Shown here in pieces: positions 24,213-36,687 of a DNA stretch of 64,000 nt (positions within the stretch are counted from its first letter, which is position 1; the number at the start of each line of letters is the position of its first letter). The translations under genes and the position numbers were made by a program. Source of the DNA: Strongylocentrotus purpuratus (taxonomy: Eukaryota > Echinodermata > Echinoidea > Camarodonta > Strongylocentrotidae); contig NW_022145597.1 of the NCBI RefSeq assembly GCF_000002235.5, forward strand, positions 25,312,423-25,376,422, written 5' to 3'. The notes beneath the pieces were generated by a model. It made no database searches. It was not told where the DNA came from and saw only the letters and a program-made list of their open reading frames with translations.

Positions 24213-25437
24213 CCTAGTTGCAGCAGAAGAATGTCTGGAGAAATTATTGCTGTAGCATGTGTTGGATTACCAAAAGACAGTCAGACTACATGTAGAAAAA
24301 GGAAAAGGAGAGTACTGGCATGGATGGTACTGTAATTGTGCTGCAGTCCTTTGAGTTCTGCCAGCAAATCTCCTGCGTGATAAAGGTCAATCAGAATGAA
24401 TGTATGGGACTACAGGGAGGAAGTGAAGGTTGACCAGTCAGGAAATGTAAGCCGTTTACTCTCCGAGTTCTACAATGCATTCGTGGCATGATGTCAACCG
24501 ATTTCCCCAAATTGCCAAAGGTAACCCTGATCGACTCTTATCAGGCGGGACATCGTGGGCTGAAATAGAATAGGCTTCAAGCAGTAGTAGTCTGTCCACC
24601 AGGCCCCTCTGTCTGTCTGTCTGTCTGTCTGTATATTTGTCAGTCTATTAGTATGTACTGTAGCCACAGACAGACATTACATGAACCAAAGAGATATCTC
24701 TTTGCAAGATTACAAACCAGATTACAAACATCAATTTCAGTACTATTACATTGTTGATAGCAGCGTGATTAATATTTTTTTAGTTAGTGGGGCCTTTTGT
24801 AGGATTTGGTGTGGTAAAAGTGTGATTTTCTACCGGTAATGTTTAGACGGTATATTGTTATATTACCCGTGCTCCTTTTTTAGTTAACCAGAGCTATTTT
24901 GGAGCTTTCCTGAGCTAAATTAATTGCTCGCTGGTTGATAGTGAAAACCCTTTTACCCATGTCTATTTTTGCATCCTTTTTTTTAATTGTGTATGCGATA
25001 ATACCTGTCCTGTCGTGAAAGTGCTCTTTTGATAAGGCGCCCTTTGAGTTCTATAGTGCACAATATAATTAGGAACCGGAAAAAGAGCAAGGTTATGTGT
25101 TACATGCATCCTGCAATTTATTGCAGAGAGTAATTGATGTGGTCACATGGCCATGAATTCATTGTTGAAACTACAGTGTACAAGCATGTAAGGAGAAAGC
25201 TGGAACAATTTTAGCCATTTTAATATATGTGTATGCCCTCCCATATTACAGAAAGGATGTTGGCCCTACATTTTTGTACATGACTGGAAAATGTCAGCTA
25301 TTTTTACTTTATCTACTGTACCTGTTTCCATACTGTACCATAGATCTATAACATATTATACAACACCTACGTGGATCCTTGTTATTTGATTGGAGGATTG
25401 TTGGTCACATGATATTCAATAGATGTTATATTGCACG
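24213..25437. other. Non-coding stretch with (CTGT)n
   Basis: A CTGT tetranucleotide microsatellite lies at 24608-24632. No supported exon. Confidence 0.5.
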
Positions 25438-25820
25438 GTCGTGCATTTTTGGTTATACGCGCCGTGCATTTTTGGTTATATGCGGACTGCGTACCTCTCT
25501 GCGCGTATCCCTGTGTGTATCTGACGCGAAGGCAATCTGAATGTAATCGAGAAGGCTTGACTCCAACTTTAATTTATCTTTAATATAAGGAGTAAAGCAT
25601 AATTTGTTGATTAACTTTTTATTAGATCTTCTTCGATGTTGTATAAAACAAATAATTAATGTTTTTCATTTGTTTAATAGTGCAAATATTTTCATTCGTT
25701 GAAAGATTAACGTTATTTCTATTCAACTCGGTTGACACCTCGTTGAATAGAATGTTAATCTTTCAACTCATGAAAATATTCGCACTATTGAACTCATAAC
25801 CATTCATTATTTGTATACTA
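25438..25820. mobile_element. Foldback element with ~80-bp arms
   Basis: Arms at about 25640-25727 and 25742-25820 are near-complementary across TTTAATAGTGC, ATATTTTCAT, GAAAGATTAAC and ATTCAAC. They are separated by a 14-base loop (25728-25741). To the left, GTGCATTTTTGGTTATA is present twice (25443-25481). No target duplication was identified. Confidence 0.75.
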
Positions 25821-27429
25821 CATGTATTGATGTACAGTGTATGGTGCACATAAATGGCACAACGTTTTTCGAAACGTTTTGTGTGTGCAGTGTGAATAGA
25901 CCTACTGTTGGATAATGCACCTCGGATAATAGGCTTTTACGGTGATACACCCCCTGTATACATTCAGGGGGGAGGTTTGATTGATTCAGATGGGCCCCAT
26001 TGATCAGAGATCAAGTTACCTTTTAACACTGTCTTGAAACAGCTTTGGAGGAAACTTGCCCACATTTGTGATGGAGAGAGATTGACTTTCTGTTGTGATA
26101 TTGATCATGACTTCCTGTGCATATAGAAAGGCTTAAACTTAAAGGGAAATGTCCAGAATTACCGGAATAAGGATCATTGTGTTGACGTTTAATACCTTCA
26201 TACTGTACATGAACAAGAAGATACCTCCCAATATTGATCAAGAAAATCCATTTTCTTACCCGTTGATAATACCATTACACCCACAATGGTTTGCTTTTAA
26301 TTGATTTTATACACCAGCCAAGTTGCTTAAAGAGAGTGTAGCTTGGCAAATACTGGTTAACTTAACGCCATCTACCGGTATGTCTTCTTTTGGACAACTG
26401 CACATAAACAAATAGACTTGATTAACGGTAGTCAGTGACTATAGTCTCTACATGGTCAGCGTTCGCGAAACAGACCGAAGTTCTCCTCACGCTTTGGTTT
26501 CCACATGTTGCATGTGCATTATACCCGATTGGCCCAAGGGAAAGACACATAGTCTCGTCAGGCTGCACTCCCTTTAACTTATTAAGCCAAACTGCCTTGG
26601 TAAGTTTGTTGTTCTTAAAAAGGAAGCATTTGATTTCCCAAGAGCTCTGGATGCATTGAAATATGAAATGCAACCTTGGAATTGAATAAGGTCGCTCCCT
26701 TTGTGACCTCTTATCACCACTCAAAGCCACATTTTATTCAGACGGTTTCCTTTCTCATGTGCTCAGCTTTAGGTGCATGTTCAGGATAAATGTTGGCTCA
26801 TGTATACATGTATATCTTCTTTTTTTTTTTTGGGGGGGGGGGTTTCTTTATAAATGGCAGTTTCCAGGATGCACGTTGCAGTCACTCCAAAAGGAACATG
26901 TGATTCGAACAAAATTGAAGTTGTGACAGAATGAAGGATTTGTTTTCTGTGTTGAGCATGTTTTATTTGGAAATAAAACACTTCTCTTGCCAGTACATGT
27001 ACCTACAGTAGTTTAAATAAATCAGGATTTTAAAGTGAGATGTGTTCTAAGATTCAGAATTCCCTTACATCTCTGGTCTCCCCAATACCATTCTGATAAT
27101 TGTGAAGCGATTGTAGCATGAATACTGATTGTTCAACAACTGAATTGAACCGTGTATGGACTTATCAGCTGGATGCACCTTGATGACTGCTGAACAAAAT
27201 CATAAGTGAAGCCAAACAATATCCACTTTTTAACCGAATAGTTGCAGATAAACTCAACAAATTCCATGTTTTTCAACCAGAATCGTATCATCTGTTAAGA
27301 GCTAAAAAGGGGTTAACTCTGTGTTAACTCTGTGTTAACTCTGGACGGACAATATAATACTAATCTTATTTCCCTAGGTAAGCCTCACCAGCAGCAATGC
27401 TGTTCTTCTTGAAGGCTTTGCAAGACTTA
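25821..27429. other. Non-coding stretch
   Basis: T and G homopolymers lie at about 26819-26842, and GTGTTAACTCT is tandemly repeated near 27320-27343. Overlapping frames on both strands at 26422-26730 have no support as exons. Confidence 0.45.
26366..26378 (-). promoter_or_regulatory. CTCF-like motif (weak candidate)
   Basis: The minus strand reads CCGGTAGATGGCG, one or two bases from the CTCF core. No other evidence of function. Confidence 0.25.
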
Positions 27430-27565
27430 TTACCCCCACCAGTTGCCAGGTAGCCTTTTACACACCTGGGTGAAGAGTGGCAAATATGGATTAAAACATT
27501 GCCAGAGGGCGTTAGTGCCAGGCTGGGATTAGTACCCTTCATGTATATCCTTGGATTGAGAGTCT
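27430..27565 (-). mobile_element. Degraded SINE of the 12905-13035 family
   Basis: Shares CACCTGGGTGAAGAGTGGCAAAT-type and AGAGGGCGTTAGTGCCA-type words with the copy at 12905-13035, in the same orientation. Box B is eroded (CTGGGATTAGTACCC). Confidence 0.5.
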
Positions 27566-27581
27566 AGTGATTGTCAAGGGG

Positions 27582-27785
27582 AGGCGCGATGGCTCAGTGG
27601 TAGGGCAGTGGTCTCGTAAACAGGAGGTCCTGTGTTCAAAACCAAGTTGATGCTCTCGTGCCCTTTGGTAATTAATCCTCATTACCAAGTCCATCAGAGA
27701 GGACTTATAGCCATTGGTCCCCTGGCTGCTTTAATACTTACAAGCATACACATGCTTTCTTAGCAGTCAGGTAAAACAAAAAAGC
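27582..27785 (+). mobile_element. tRNA-derived SINE, best-preserved copy
   Basis: Box A GATGGCTCAGTGGTAG (27590-27605) and box B TGTTCAAAACC (about 27632-27642) are well spaced. The body contains ACCAAGTCCATCAGAGAG and the tail reads TTAGCAGTCAGGTAAAACA, followed by A-rich DNA. It lies back to back with a minus-strand SINE. Confidence 0.85.
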
Positions 27786-28104
27786 AAACAATCACACCTC
27801 CATCATCATACATAAAAAAGCATTTCTACAATCCTGCAGACAAGGCAAACGGAACAGGTTTTCTCATTATATGTGACACACACCCAGGAACCGTGAAAGG
27901 AAGAAAAAAGCGCAATGATCTTCTTCTCGACCGCAAGATGCATGTCATGTCCAAAAGTTCAAATGTGATTGAAAATTTACCAGATTCCCCTGGGCGCCCA
28001 AATCGATTTGATCAAATAAACCCATCTCCAGGCTTTACTCATCATTCAGTGAATGTAATTTCTTGCCCCCCCCCCCCTTCTCCATCCTTTCATCTTTACC
28101 CCTA
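27786..28104. other. Non-coding stretch
   Basis: Contains a C run at 28066-28078. A short plus-strand frame (27893-28150) has no supporting signals. Confidence 0.4.
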
Positions 28105-28195
28105 TTTAGACTACCAAAATTCTTGGTATAACCATGTGAAAACTCTATAGCTATACCAAAAGTAATTGATTTTTACCAAATGTAGTCTGAACATT
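28105..28195. repeat. Small imperfect hairpin
   Basis: TTTAGACTACCAAAATT is answered by ACCAAATGTAGTCTGAA, and TTGGTATA by TATACCAA. Likely a very short foldback MITE. Confidence 0.5.
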
Positions 28196-28587
28196 GAATA
28201 ATGAAATGTCATATGATGGAACATGAAGCCAAATGGATGTTTACGCATCATTTCTATAAAGAATCAGGCTCTATTTCGAATTAGCATCATGTAATATAAA
28301 CACATATAACTGAGCAGGGCATATATCATGGGGGCATGCTAAGAAGAGTTGACACTGAACAGGTGTGGACTGACCTATTAAAAATAGTGATGTTTCTTTA
28401 ATTCAAGTAATTTTGTTCCATGTGTGAATGCCTCTATCGCTACACAAAGATTCTGAACACGTTTGTTTTTTGTGTTATTTCCTGTAGCCTAAACAGGTCT
28501 CTGTCTGACAAACCATTTTGGGGGTGACAATTGGAGCATTCTTCATTGGTTTTTTGCATGCCCCAATGCTTCATTTAAATGGAAATA

Positions 28588-28947
28588 CCCCTTTCACACT
28601 GAAAGACATTTATAGGAACTCTGTACGAAGAAACGTCTAATGAATCATCGTATAGCAGAAGAGGCATTCACACTTGAAAAAGGTATCACATACAGAAAAA
28701 TTGTGTAAAGAAACTAGTTTCGAAGAGGTCAGAGCCCCACCCAGCTAAACAGCGTTCAGTTGAGAATGAGACCCTGATTCTTCAGCAAGGTCTTGATGCG
28801 CGATGTATAAACATGCCTTTCGCTTTATACATGTACATCATTCACACTAGAAAAACTTAATGAATTATCATAAAGCTACTACAGTACATGTACTGCATGT
28901 GGTTTTGTATGGCTATACAACAGATTTTTAATAGTGTGAAAGAGGGG
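28588..28947. mobile_element. 360-bp MITE with CCCCTTTCACACT ends
   Basis: The left end CCCCTTTCACACT mirrors the right end AGTGTGAAAGAGGGG with one extra base. CATTCACACT words repeat inside near 28669 and 28840, so the element is multi-palindromic. No clear target duplication. Confidence 0.6.
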
Positions 28948-30576
28948 AGAGATTGCAATGATGATTCAGGAATAGGTAAAGGCATCTTGTAGGGGTATTG
29001 AACCATGATTAAAGTTAACCACCTCCCGGCGGCGGCGCAAGTGCAGCATCCCTCATAATCTGCTCTAGCACAACTGATCTACTTAACTTTCTGCATACAC
29101 ATGGCTTGCCTCGGATCGTCTTTATGCTTCTATATTGTATTGTCTGGGTAGTACCAAAAGGGCATTAACACTTCGGCAGCTTTCGTTGCCTCTCTGTACA
29201 TCGCTCATTTGCGACACGTGCCATTTTGCACAAAACAATAGCATCAGTTGACGGAAGGACTGCTTTGTGCAACAAAATTACCCATTTTGGCTCTAATTAT
29301 TAGCTCCATGACAATCCTTTTAACACTGACATACATGTAGATTAATCACGCTTTGGAAACATTTAAATGATCCTGAATCATTTGGTATATCTGTCCCACG
29401 ATTAATACAATTTGGCATGGGGAGATTGTTTGTTTGGCATATAAAGAGTTAAAGTGTTACAGTCACATAAACAAATATATATTTATTTAATTTAGAATGT
29501 ATAAAATGAACCTTAAAAATCTTCACCTGGCAAGTTATGGGTTAACCGTTTATAAGGAGTATGAAGAAAAAAGAGAATAACATAAATTTTGAAAAATGGC
29601 GCAGGGAACCCAAGTCAAATGTGGGTTCTGTGCTGGATTTTTATCTTTGCGAGAGGGTACAGGTGCATCAGCTTTTCTTATCAAAATTAGTTTTCTGTCA
29701 AGTGAGAAAATATTTAAACTTGTAATAACTCTTTATTGAAGTCATATTTGGTGCTCATGTCTTAAATATAGGATAGCGACATGGAATACCTAATATACAG
29801 AGTAAATTTCTTTGGTGATGGGTTCACTTTGGAGATAAAAAACTTGATCGACGAAAATAAACCTACAGGTACTCTCAAAAACCACAGTTCTTTGAAACAT
29901 GGATTCAAGTATCTCAACTGTGATATCTTTTTTTAATGAACAGTGTTATTTTATACCATAAATGTAAGTTAAGCCACAAAAAACACAATCTACAGGTACA
30001 TTACGTGTACATTGATTTTACAACCTGTGATTTGCTGGTACCATACTAGTATTAGAAGTACACATAAACTCAGATCCTACTGCGACCCAATATGTTTGAT
30101 TCAATTTTATTTTCCTTCATTATTTATATTTGGAGATGACATATTTGCAGAACACAAATCAGGACCTACACCTGTACATGTATTAAAGCAACCCATTCCA
30201 TTTGATATTAATGTTCTTTTCTTGTTTTCAATTTGCAGATACCGTATTGGAAGTACATGTACACACAAAAGGACGGGACTAACCAGTAGTACCAGTAACA
30301 CTGATGGACATAGATTGCAAGAGCCCTTGACAGTAAGGAAATACTAGAAGGGTACACTGATCAGGGAGCAGGAACCGCCAGATACTCTTTCTTCTTCGTC
30401 TCGTTGGCTGGCTGGGGTAATAGCCCTTTCGGTGAGTAGCCTTGACTCTTGTAATGTAAGACGCTTGGAGGAAGCTAATAACAGTTTTAACACTTTTTGT
30501 GTAGTAAGGATTGAGTCTGTTGAGGTGCAGTGTGCCCCAATCTGCAACAAAGATATCAGATTGTGTCGTAGAAGTA
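28948..30576. other. Non-coding stretch
   Basis: AT-rich, with no recognised repeats or exon signals. Two overlapping frames on opposite strands at 30012-30347 are not supported. Confidence 0.45.
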
Positions 30577-30764
30577 GAATTAAACCTGTATAGAAAGACC
30601 ACCCAAGGGAGACACAAAGGTAGTCTTTGTATGCAGGTGGTCTTTGTAGACAGGTTTGCTTGAATGCTAATACTACGAAACATTGTTTCAAAGAAAACAA
30701 GGTATATGGACTATATCGGAAGGTGGCCTTTCTATCCAGGTGGTCACTGCAGCACGCTTAACTG
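30577..30764. mobile_element. MITE, CAGTCAAACCTGT family, degenerate
   Basis: TAAACCTGTATAGAAAGACC at the left and GCACGCTTAACTG at the right are eroded family ends. GGTGGTCTTTGTAGACAGG lies inside as in the 23401 copy. The minus-strand frames across it (30279-30700) look like chance. Confidence 0.65.
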
Positions 30765-31190
30765 TATCATTATAATTATGTACTTCAATGAGGGCTCCAC
30801 ATCAATGGTTGATACTATAATACATCCTGTCAGTGCAGCGGAGGTCTCCTCTCTCCTCCAATCTTTTGCTCCTCCCTGTAGCGATTCCTTTTCTCAGGAA
30901 GTATCTTGTGGCCGAAGAATTTGAGTGATACAATCTAGACTCAAAGTGATGATAAACAAGCTATTACAAGTCATCAACAGCAAGGAAGTCCACAGGAGTT
31001 CATCTCAGAGACCCACTTCCTCTGGTAGCACATCGTACATTGTAGGTCCATGTTCGGGCCATGTTATCAGGTTTAATTCATGTGCAAGGCTTTTCAACAG
31101 ATTCTGTGCAATCATTCTGAAGTTGTACCTGTATATTAGGCCTGGTTTGAGATAAGTATCAGACCAGTATCTACAGTATAGCTGTTGATG

Positions 31191-31470
31191 AAACCAGAGG
31201 GGGCATTTTGTTTGATGATTCCCCCCCCCCCCTCCCTCCTTTGTTTTTCCTTTGCTGGGCAACTCATCAAAGACGTGGTTTCTTGTGGCCTGATGTATCA
31301 AGGGGATCCTCTCTCTATCTATGGCTTTTGAAAGAACCAGAGGAGGGCATTTCTCTTTGAGCCCCCCCCCCCCCCTCCACCAACCCTCTTCAGTTTGTTC
31401 CTTCGCTGGTCAACTCATCAAATATGTGGTTTCACGCCGATGTATCAAGGCGATACCTTCTGTAAGTGGG
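31191..31470 (+). repeat. ~145-bp tandem duplication with C runs
   Basis: AACCAGAGG.GGGCATTT, a C run, then GCTGG.CAACTCATCAAA and GATGTATCAAGG occur twice, offset by about 145-150 bp. The C runs (31220-31231 and 31363-31375) mark the same position in each unit. Confidence 0.8.
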
Positions 31471-31534
31471 CTTGAGTGATTTGATCTAGACCAAGAGAAA
31501 GAAGATGGACAACAGAAGGTGAAGACGAAAAGAG

Positions 31535-32170
31535 GACAATTAGGATGAAAGCGATCTCTGAGAGGAGATACACTCAGAACCTCACTCACACTTCAAAATA
31601 AGAACGCTCCGAAAGAGCAACCACGCATCAATTTGTTTGGAAGGGGTCCCCACGACATGTTTTCTGTTAATTCCATGATTCACAATTTTTATTTAAATGT
31701 TCCAAAAGTGCAATCATGAACCAAGATGGGATAGTGGTATGAAAGAGGGCCCTCTCAGATCCAATTGAGACCACATTCATATTAGAATGCTCCTAAAGAT
31801 CAACAAAACAATTAGATGAAAGGAGGATGTTAAGCATGAAAGGCGTCTCTTAGAGATGTACTCAAGACCACTGTCACTATTATCAAAACACCCGCACCCC
31901 CAAAAAGATTGACAACAAATCATAATGTAAGGACAGTTGTAGGATAAGGGGTCTCAAGGAGATGCATCTTTAGATCACATTCGGTCTTTCAAAAGAGAGC
32001 AAGGTCCAGAAGAGCAACATGAAGATGGCAAGATGATTTTTAGTTTTCAAAGGTATTAAAAGGTGTCTCCCAAATACACCCAACACAAGTTGTTCACACT
32101 TTAAAAATAATAACGCTCTCATTGATTAAGCAACAAATGATGAACAATCTTTAGGAGACACACTGACACC
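31535..32170 (+). repeat. Degenerate ~105-bp tandem array
   Basis: Words of the type GTCTCT.AGAGATACACTCA, TCACACTT.AAAATAA and AACGCTCC.AAGAGCAAC recur at about 31566, 31750, 31853, 31963, 32066 and 32154, roughly 100-110 bp apart with one weak unit. No common reading frame. It looks like an old minisatellite. Confidence 0.7.
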
Positions 32171-32204
32171 TTTTCACACTTCCCAGTAGGAGCATGGACC
32201 GCTT

Positions 32205-32405
32205 TAAAGATGAAGTTGAGTTCTGGTCATGCGATTGCATTGTGAAAGAAACGGTGTGGAATCGACCAGAAAAGGCTGATCATCTATAGCATATAAGAAT
32301 TTGTGTGTATTGCAAGGTTCTGGAATCATCAAAATGATAAGAAATTGGCCAAGTCTTGGTAAAGTTACAAACACTGTACACAGAAAGATGTATATGGGAC
32401 TACAC
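32205..32405 (+). mobile_element. Truncated, diverged copy of the 374-bp TTAA MITE
   Basis: TGGTCATGCGATTGCATTG and AAGGTTCTGGAATCATC match the left half of the copy at 54808-55181. The outer end is eroded (TTAAAGATGAAG) and the right half is missing after GGGACTACAC. Confidence 0.85.
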
Positions 32406-35400
32406 GAACACGTGGCGTAAAAAACCTACCCCCCGAGTTTTACGATGTACATGACATATTTAGAATATGAAGGCATTTGAAGAGCCATGCTTTTCAGGGA
32501 ACATGTCTTATCTGATGTTCTTCCACACTTGCATAATAAGAATGATAACGCTCACAAATTATTTTTCACCTCTTCCCAGAACTCAACCTTCTCTTTAAAT
32601 GCCTTCACAGTTTCGGACGTTGATTTGACCTCATCCAATAACATTTAATGCCATAAATAGATGACTGTAAAAGTCAATTTGACCTCCACTTCTTGTGTTA
32701 GGTAATTTTTGTGTTAGATCTGTCTTCACACAAACCATTATATTGCGCTATCAGGGGTGCATGTGCTAAAATATCAATTTAAAAAACTATCGATTTATGG
32801 CCGTTGTTTTGATATAGAAAATGAGATTTCCTTTCTGTAGCTGTTCTGTATTCTAGTTCTTTTGTATTGACTTCTTTTCTTCCAGAGGTAGTTACAAGAT
32901 TACCAGAGCAATTTCAGAGAGACAGTAGTGCTTCTTGACTTTGTTCCATAAAGTATCTGCGCACCGCAACATTTATTTACTATAAGTGTGAAAGTGGCCA
33001 ACGGATATTAGCTATTAGTCAAGAGAAAGAAAAAAAAAGAGATTGGCAATCTGGATTTCAATCCTGCAAAGGTGGTTCGATTTCCCTGGGTGTCCTTCAT
33101 TGGTGTAACATAGTCGGGTACTGGGAGATAGCAGCTCAAGCTCATCAGACATTAGCAACAAACACACACAGATTTGTATGCGTGGGGATGGGGGTAGGAG
33201 GATGACCTGCAGTAGAAAGTAATCTACTCCAAATTAATTCAGTTTATTGATTACAAGGTATACAATTAACCCCTGCACCATTGATTTAAGGAGTGTTGTT
33301 GATGCTGAATGGGTTTTCTTTAGTTTGCCTATGAATATTCATCAAATAGGGTTTACAGGTACATGTACAAGTTGACAGTAAAGGTCTACCTGGTCCATTT
33401 CTTTCATTGTTTAGTGTTGAATGTTGGATACACAATGAATTACTTTTATTCACTGAACAAAATTAGCATTCGTCCTGTGTGTAAAGGCTATACACCTCAA
33501 TCAATTTCTTGAAACATTTGGCAAGAGCTTTTAATGCACCTTGAGAACAAATCTCTTGCACTTGGCCGATTTTCATCAAGACTGCATTATGAAAGTATTT
33601 CCTACAAAACAAATATGGTAAGGTTTATAAAGCCTACTGCAACGAATGATCATCATCTTATTTTGTGCATACTTTTGCATTCACGAAATATGTACTGTAA
33701 GGCGAATGCCTGCTGTATTTCAGTAACTGAGCACTACAGAATGAACCTCCTTGATCAAAGCAACATGACTAGAATTCGTTACTGACTAGAATTCCTAGAT
33801 GACTAGTGTTCTCAGATGTCAGTGTTACGACCTTGTGACGCCTGAGGAGTATCGTCTTCTGCACGGCCTTCTTGCACTCGGCGGATTAGTGGCTAAGTGA
33901 GATGCATGTCGGCGCCATTTGGTGAAGGCATGCACCCACCGTGGTCGTTGAGCGAGACACTACGTAAAAAGCCCCGATCACGATGGAAGCATAGAGGGAT
34001 GCCTGTTACAGTAGAGGGGAAATTAATGAGACGCTTAACGCTCCAGGGCCCCCTCGGTTAGATAAATACTAAGGGTATCCTTAAAGAGAAAATAGTCAGT
34101 TTTGCAGAACGGTTGGTATTGGGGCCTGATTGATATGAGGTTTTAAGGTAAAAGCATCGTTACAAATGTGAGGCGTTCGATGATGCGTTCGAGGATGCAA
34201 GTTGACCAAGTTGATAGAATGTCCACCGACTGAACTTTAAAAATTCAAAGTTTAAGACAACCCGAGTACTAGTAGGTGGATTACTCCAGCTAATTTTGTG
34301 TTGGTAATGATATGCCCCTCCCTAATACATGTAGGTTAGGAACCATTGGAAAACACTCTGTTCCTCAGATAGGATGTTTAAATGGAGGTCCCGTGTGTTT
34401 TAGGAGAGCCCCACCATACAGTCTCCTTCAGAATGCACCTCACTCTTCATACGCAGATCTATACAGTCATTGAAACGGTACACCTGCACAACCAATCGGT
34501 AACTTATACCAGAAGGAGACATGTATGCGAGAGTGTCTTCGCTTTTCCCCTCCCAGGCACAGGTGATGCCAAATACTTCTCGATAATGATCATATTGGGT
34601 GTCGACTCTGTCAAGATATTTCCTTGATGTACTGTAGTAAATCCTGACTCAGCTGACTATCTTATCAATTGTAATCCATTCCAATCTAGGGTGTTTACAT
34701 TTGTTGATATACTTCTGTTTCCGATTCATATTTCATTTTCGTTGCTACAAGTATCTCAGAGATATAAACAAAGTCACTTACATTTTAGTAACCCCATGTT
34801 CGTGAAATAGGTCATACAAAAATGTAGCGTCCATCGATAATTTGCAGTTTGTTTGTGGAAGACTTATCGGTTTTCATGTCAAATATCTCTATTTGTAATC
34901 TCCATAGTGAATGGATATATGCTGCACTTAATTTGATGCATTGTTTGGTTAATAAACACTTGATGCGAGATATGCAATATCAAATATATATGCAGATAAC
35001 AGAAGATTAGCGACAGACGAATAAACACTTAAAGGGTGAATGTTATACATGAAGGTGTGCTAATGATTAATGTAAATTTTCATATCTTTTGTACTTTGAT
35101 AATTAAATGCCCCAATAGATAAACATGTAACCAGTCACTCAAACTTATGACATGTTCAGACAAAAAAAAGAATCATCAATAAAGCAAAAGGAACGTACAG
35201 ACTAGAAAAACAACATTGTATTTAAATTGAATTTTTTTTGAAGTGGTTAGTTGACTTAATAGGACAGTTGGCCAATAGTCAGTGTGTGATCAGACCAAAC
35301 AATCTCAAACAGGCGTTTCACTATACATTGTACGTTTCATTATACAATGTTTCTTCATATTATGCTCAGACTTGGACAAATTAATGTCCTTTCCCATAGG

Positions 35401-35479
35401 AATATAACCGATTCTGTACAATGCATTTTCCTAGTCTGAAGGTGGGGTTGACAGATTCTACCCCTAAGAATTTCTTTAA
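32406..35479. other. Non-coding stretch
   Basis: Largely AT-rich. A GC-richer patch at 33840-34010 contains GTTGAGCGAGACACT, reminiscent of SINE tail sequence but not enough to call. A GGTTCGATTTCCC box-B-like word occurs near 33075 without a box A. No gene supported. Confidence 0.45.
33912..33923 (-). promoter_or_regulatory. CTCF-like motif (weak candidate)
   Basis: The minus strand reads CACCAAATGGCG followed by CC, near the CTCF core. Single-motif evidence only. Confidence 0.2.
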
Positions 35480-35499
35480 GTGCCTTCAACCCAAGAGCT

Positions 35500-36320
35500 A
35501 GGTCCTGATGACAGCCATGCATTGATTTGTGGGATACATCAAAGGGATTCCCCCTTCGACCTGTTTTTGTTGGGAAGCACTAATGAAGGCCCAGTGTTGA
35601 AATACCGGTACTTGTACTGTACGTTACTCCCCATTTCACCCTCCCCCTCCCTCTCCCTGTCTTCCTCAATCTTTTCTCAATACACATTGATTTATTTTGT
35701 AGAAGATATCTTGAAAGGAATCCTCTGCTAACTGTTTTTGCTGATAAACACTAATGAAGGCCCTGTATTAAAATATATCCTTCTCCCTCACCCTCACCCT
35801 CCCCCCTCCCCCCTCCCCCCTCCCCTAGGCTTTCCCCTAAACCCCCTCTCTCCGTCTCTCTTTAACGTAACCATTGATTTATTAGTGGAATACGTCGGAG
35901 GCACATCCCCCTACAAACTGTTTTTATCATGAAGCGCTAATGAAGTTTCAGTGTTGAAATATACCATTTAAAACATGCCCCTACTCCTATATATTTATTT
36001 CATTTTTTTTCCTCCTCCAATTCTCCAGGTTACTTATTGATTCATCAAAGATGTTTTCCTTCAAACTGTTAAGTGTGTAATGAAGTGCTAATGAACATGT
36101 TCTGTTTCCTATGCCCCCCTCCCCTCTGACACTCTCCTTTCCTCCAGTATCACTCCCCTCCCTCTCACCCCCCCCCCCCTCCCCACACACACCCATACAT
36201 CCCTCTTCATAGATTTGTAGAATACCTCACAAGTCGCCTTCCATAAACTATTTTGGTAGTTGAGTCCCTAATGAAGGTCTGGTGTTGAAATGTATCAACC
36301 TTTACCCCCCCCCCCCCCCC
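35500..36320 (+). repeat. ~175-bp tandem array with a pyrimidine tract in each unit
   Basis: The anchor CTAATGAAGG.C..GTGTTGAAAT recurs at about 35580, 35750, 35937, 36089 and 36269. Each unit then carries a CCCTCCC or C-run tract and an ATTGATTTATT...GTAGAA..A segment. The plus-strand frames across it change from unit to unit, so it is not coding. Confidence 0.8.
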
Positions 36321-36606
36321 AGTCTAAACTCGGAAGGGCAATGCTCTCTATACACGTTTTGACTTCTCCTTTTGTAAACACTGGAAGTCCATGAATACTT
36401 TAACAGAGTTTTTCAAGAAGCTTCTTTGTTATTCTATTATATACATGTACAAACTACATTTAGGTCATAATTGATCAGAAAGCTTGCTGACTAGTTTGTT
36501 GACTTTCTGAGTTGCAGTTTCAGAGTTTTTTAGGTCATTATATATTTTGCCTTGAAATACATCCAAATGCATACATAAAACTGGTTGTTTTGTGCTTACT
36601 TTCTAT

Positions 36607-36607
<1 letters not shown>

Positions 36608-36649
<42 letters not shown>

Positions 36650-36687
36650 TTCTCTCCCTCTCTCTCCCTTTCTCTCCCTCTCTCTCG
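36608..36687. repeat. (CT)n microsatellite
   Basis: Pure CT at 36608-36647, then CCCTTTCTCTCCCTCTCTC variants. Confidence 0.95.

Noticed and set aside
33060..33090. GGTTCGATTTCCC box-B-like word
   Set aside because: No box A at the right distance and no match to either SINE family body.
31535..36320. CRISPR-like arrays
   Set aside because: Repeat units are long, degenerate and without short identical repeats and unique spacers; the genome is eukaryotic.
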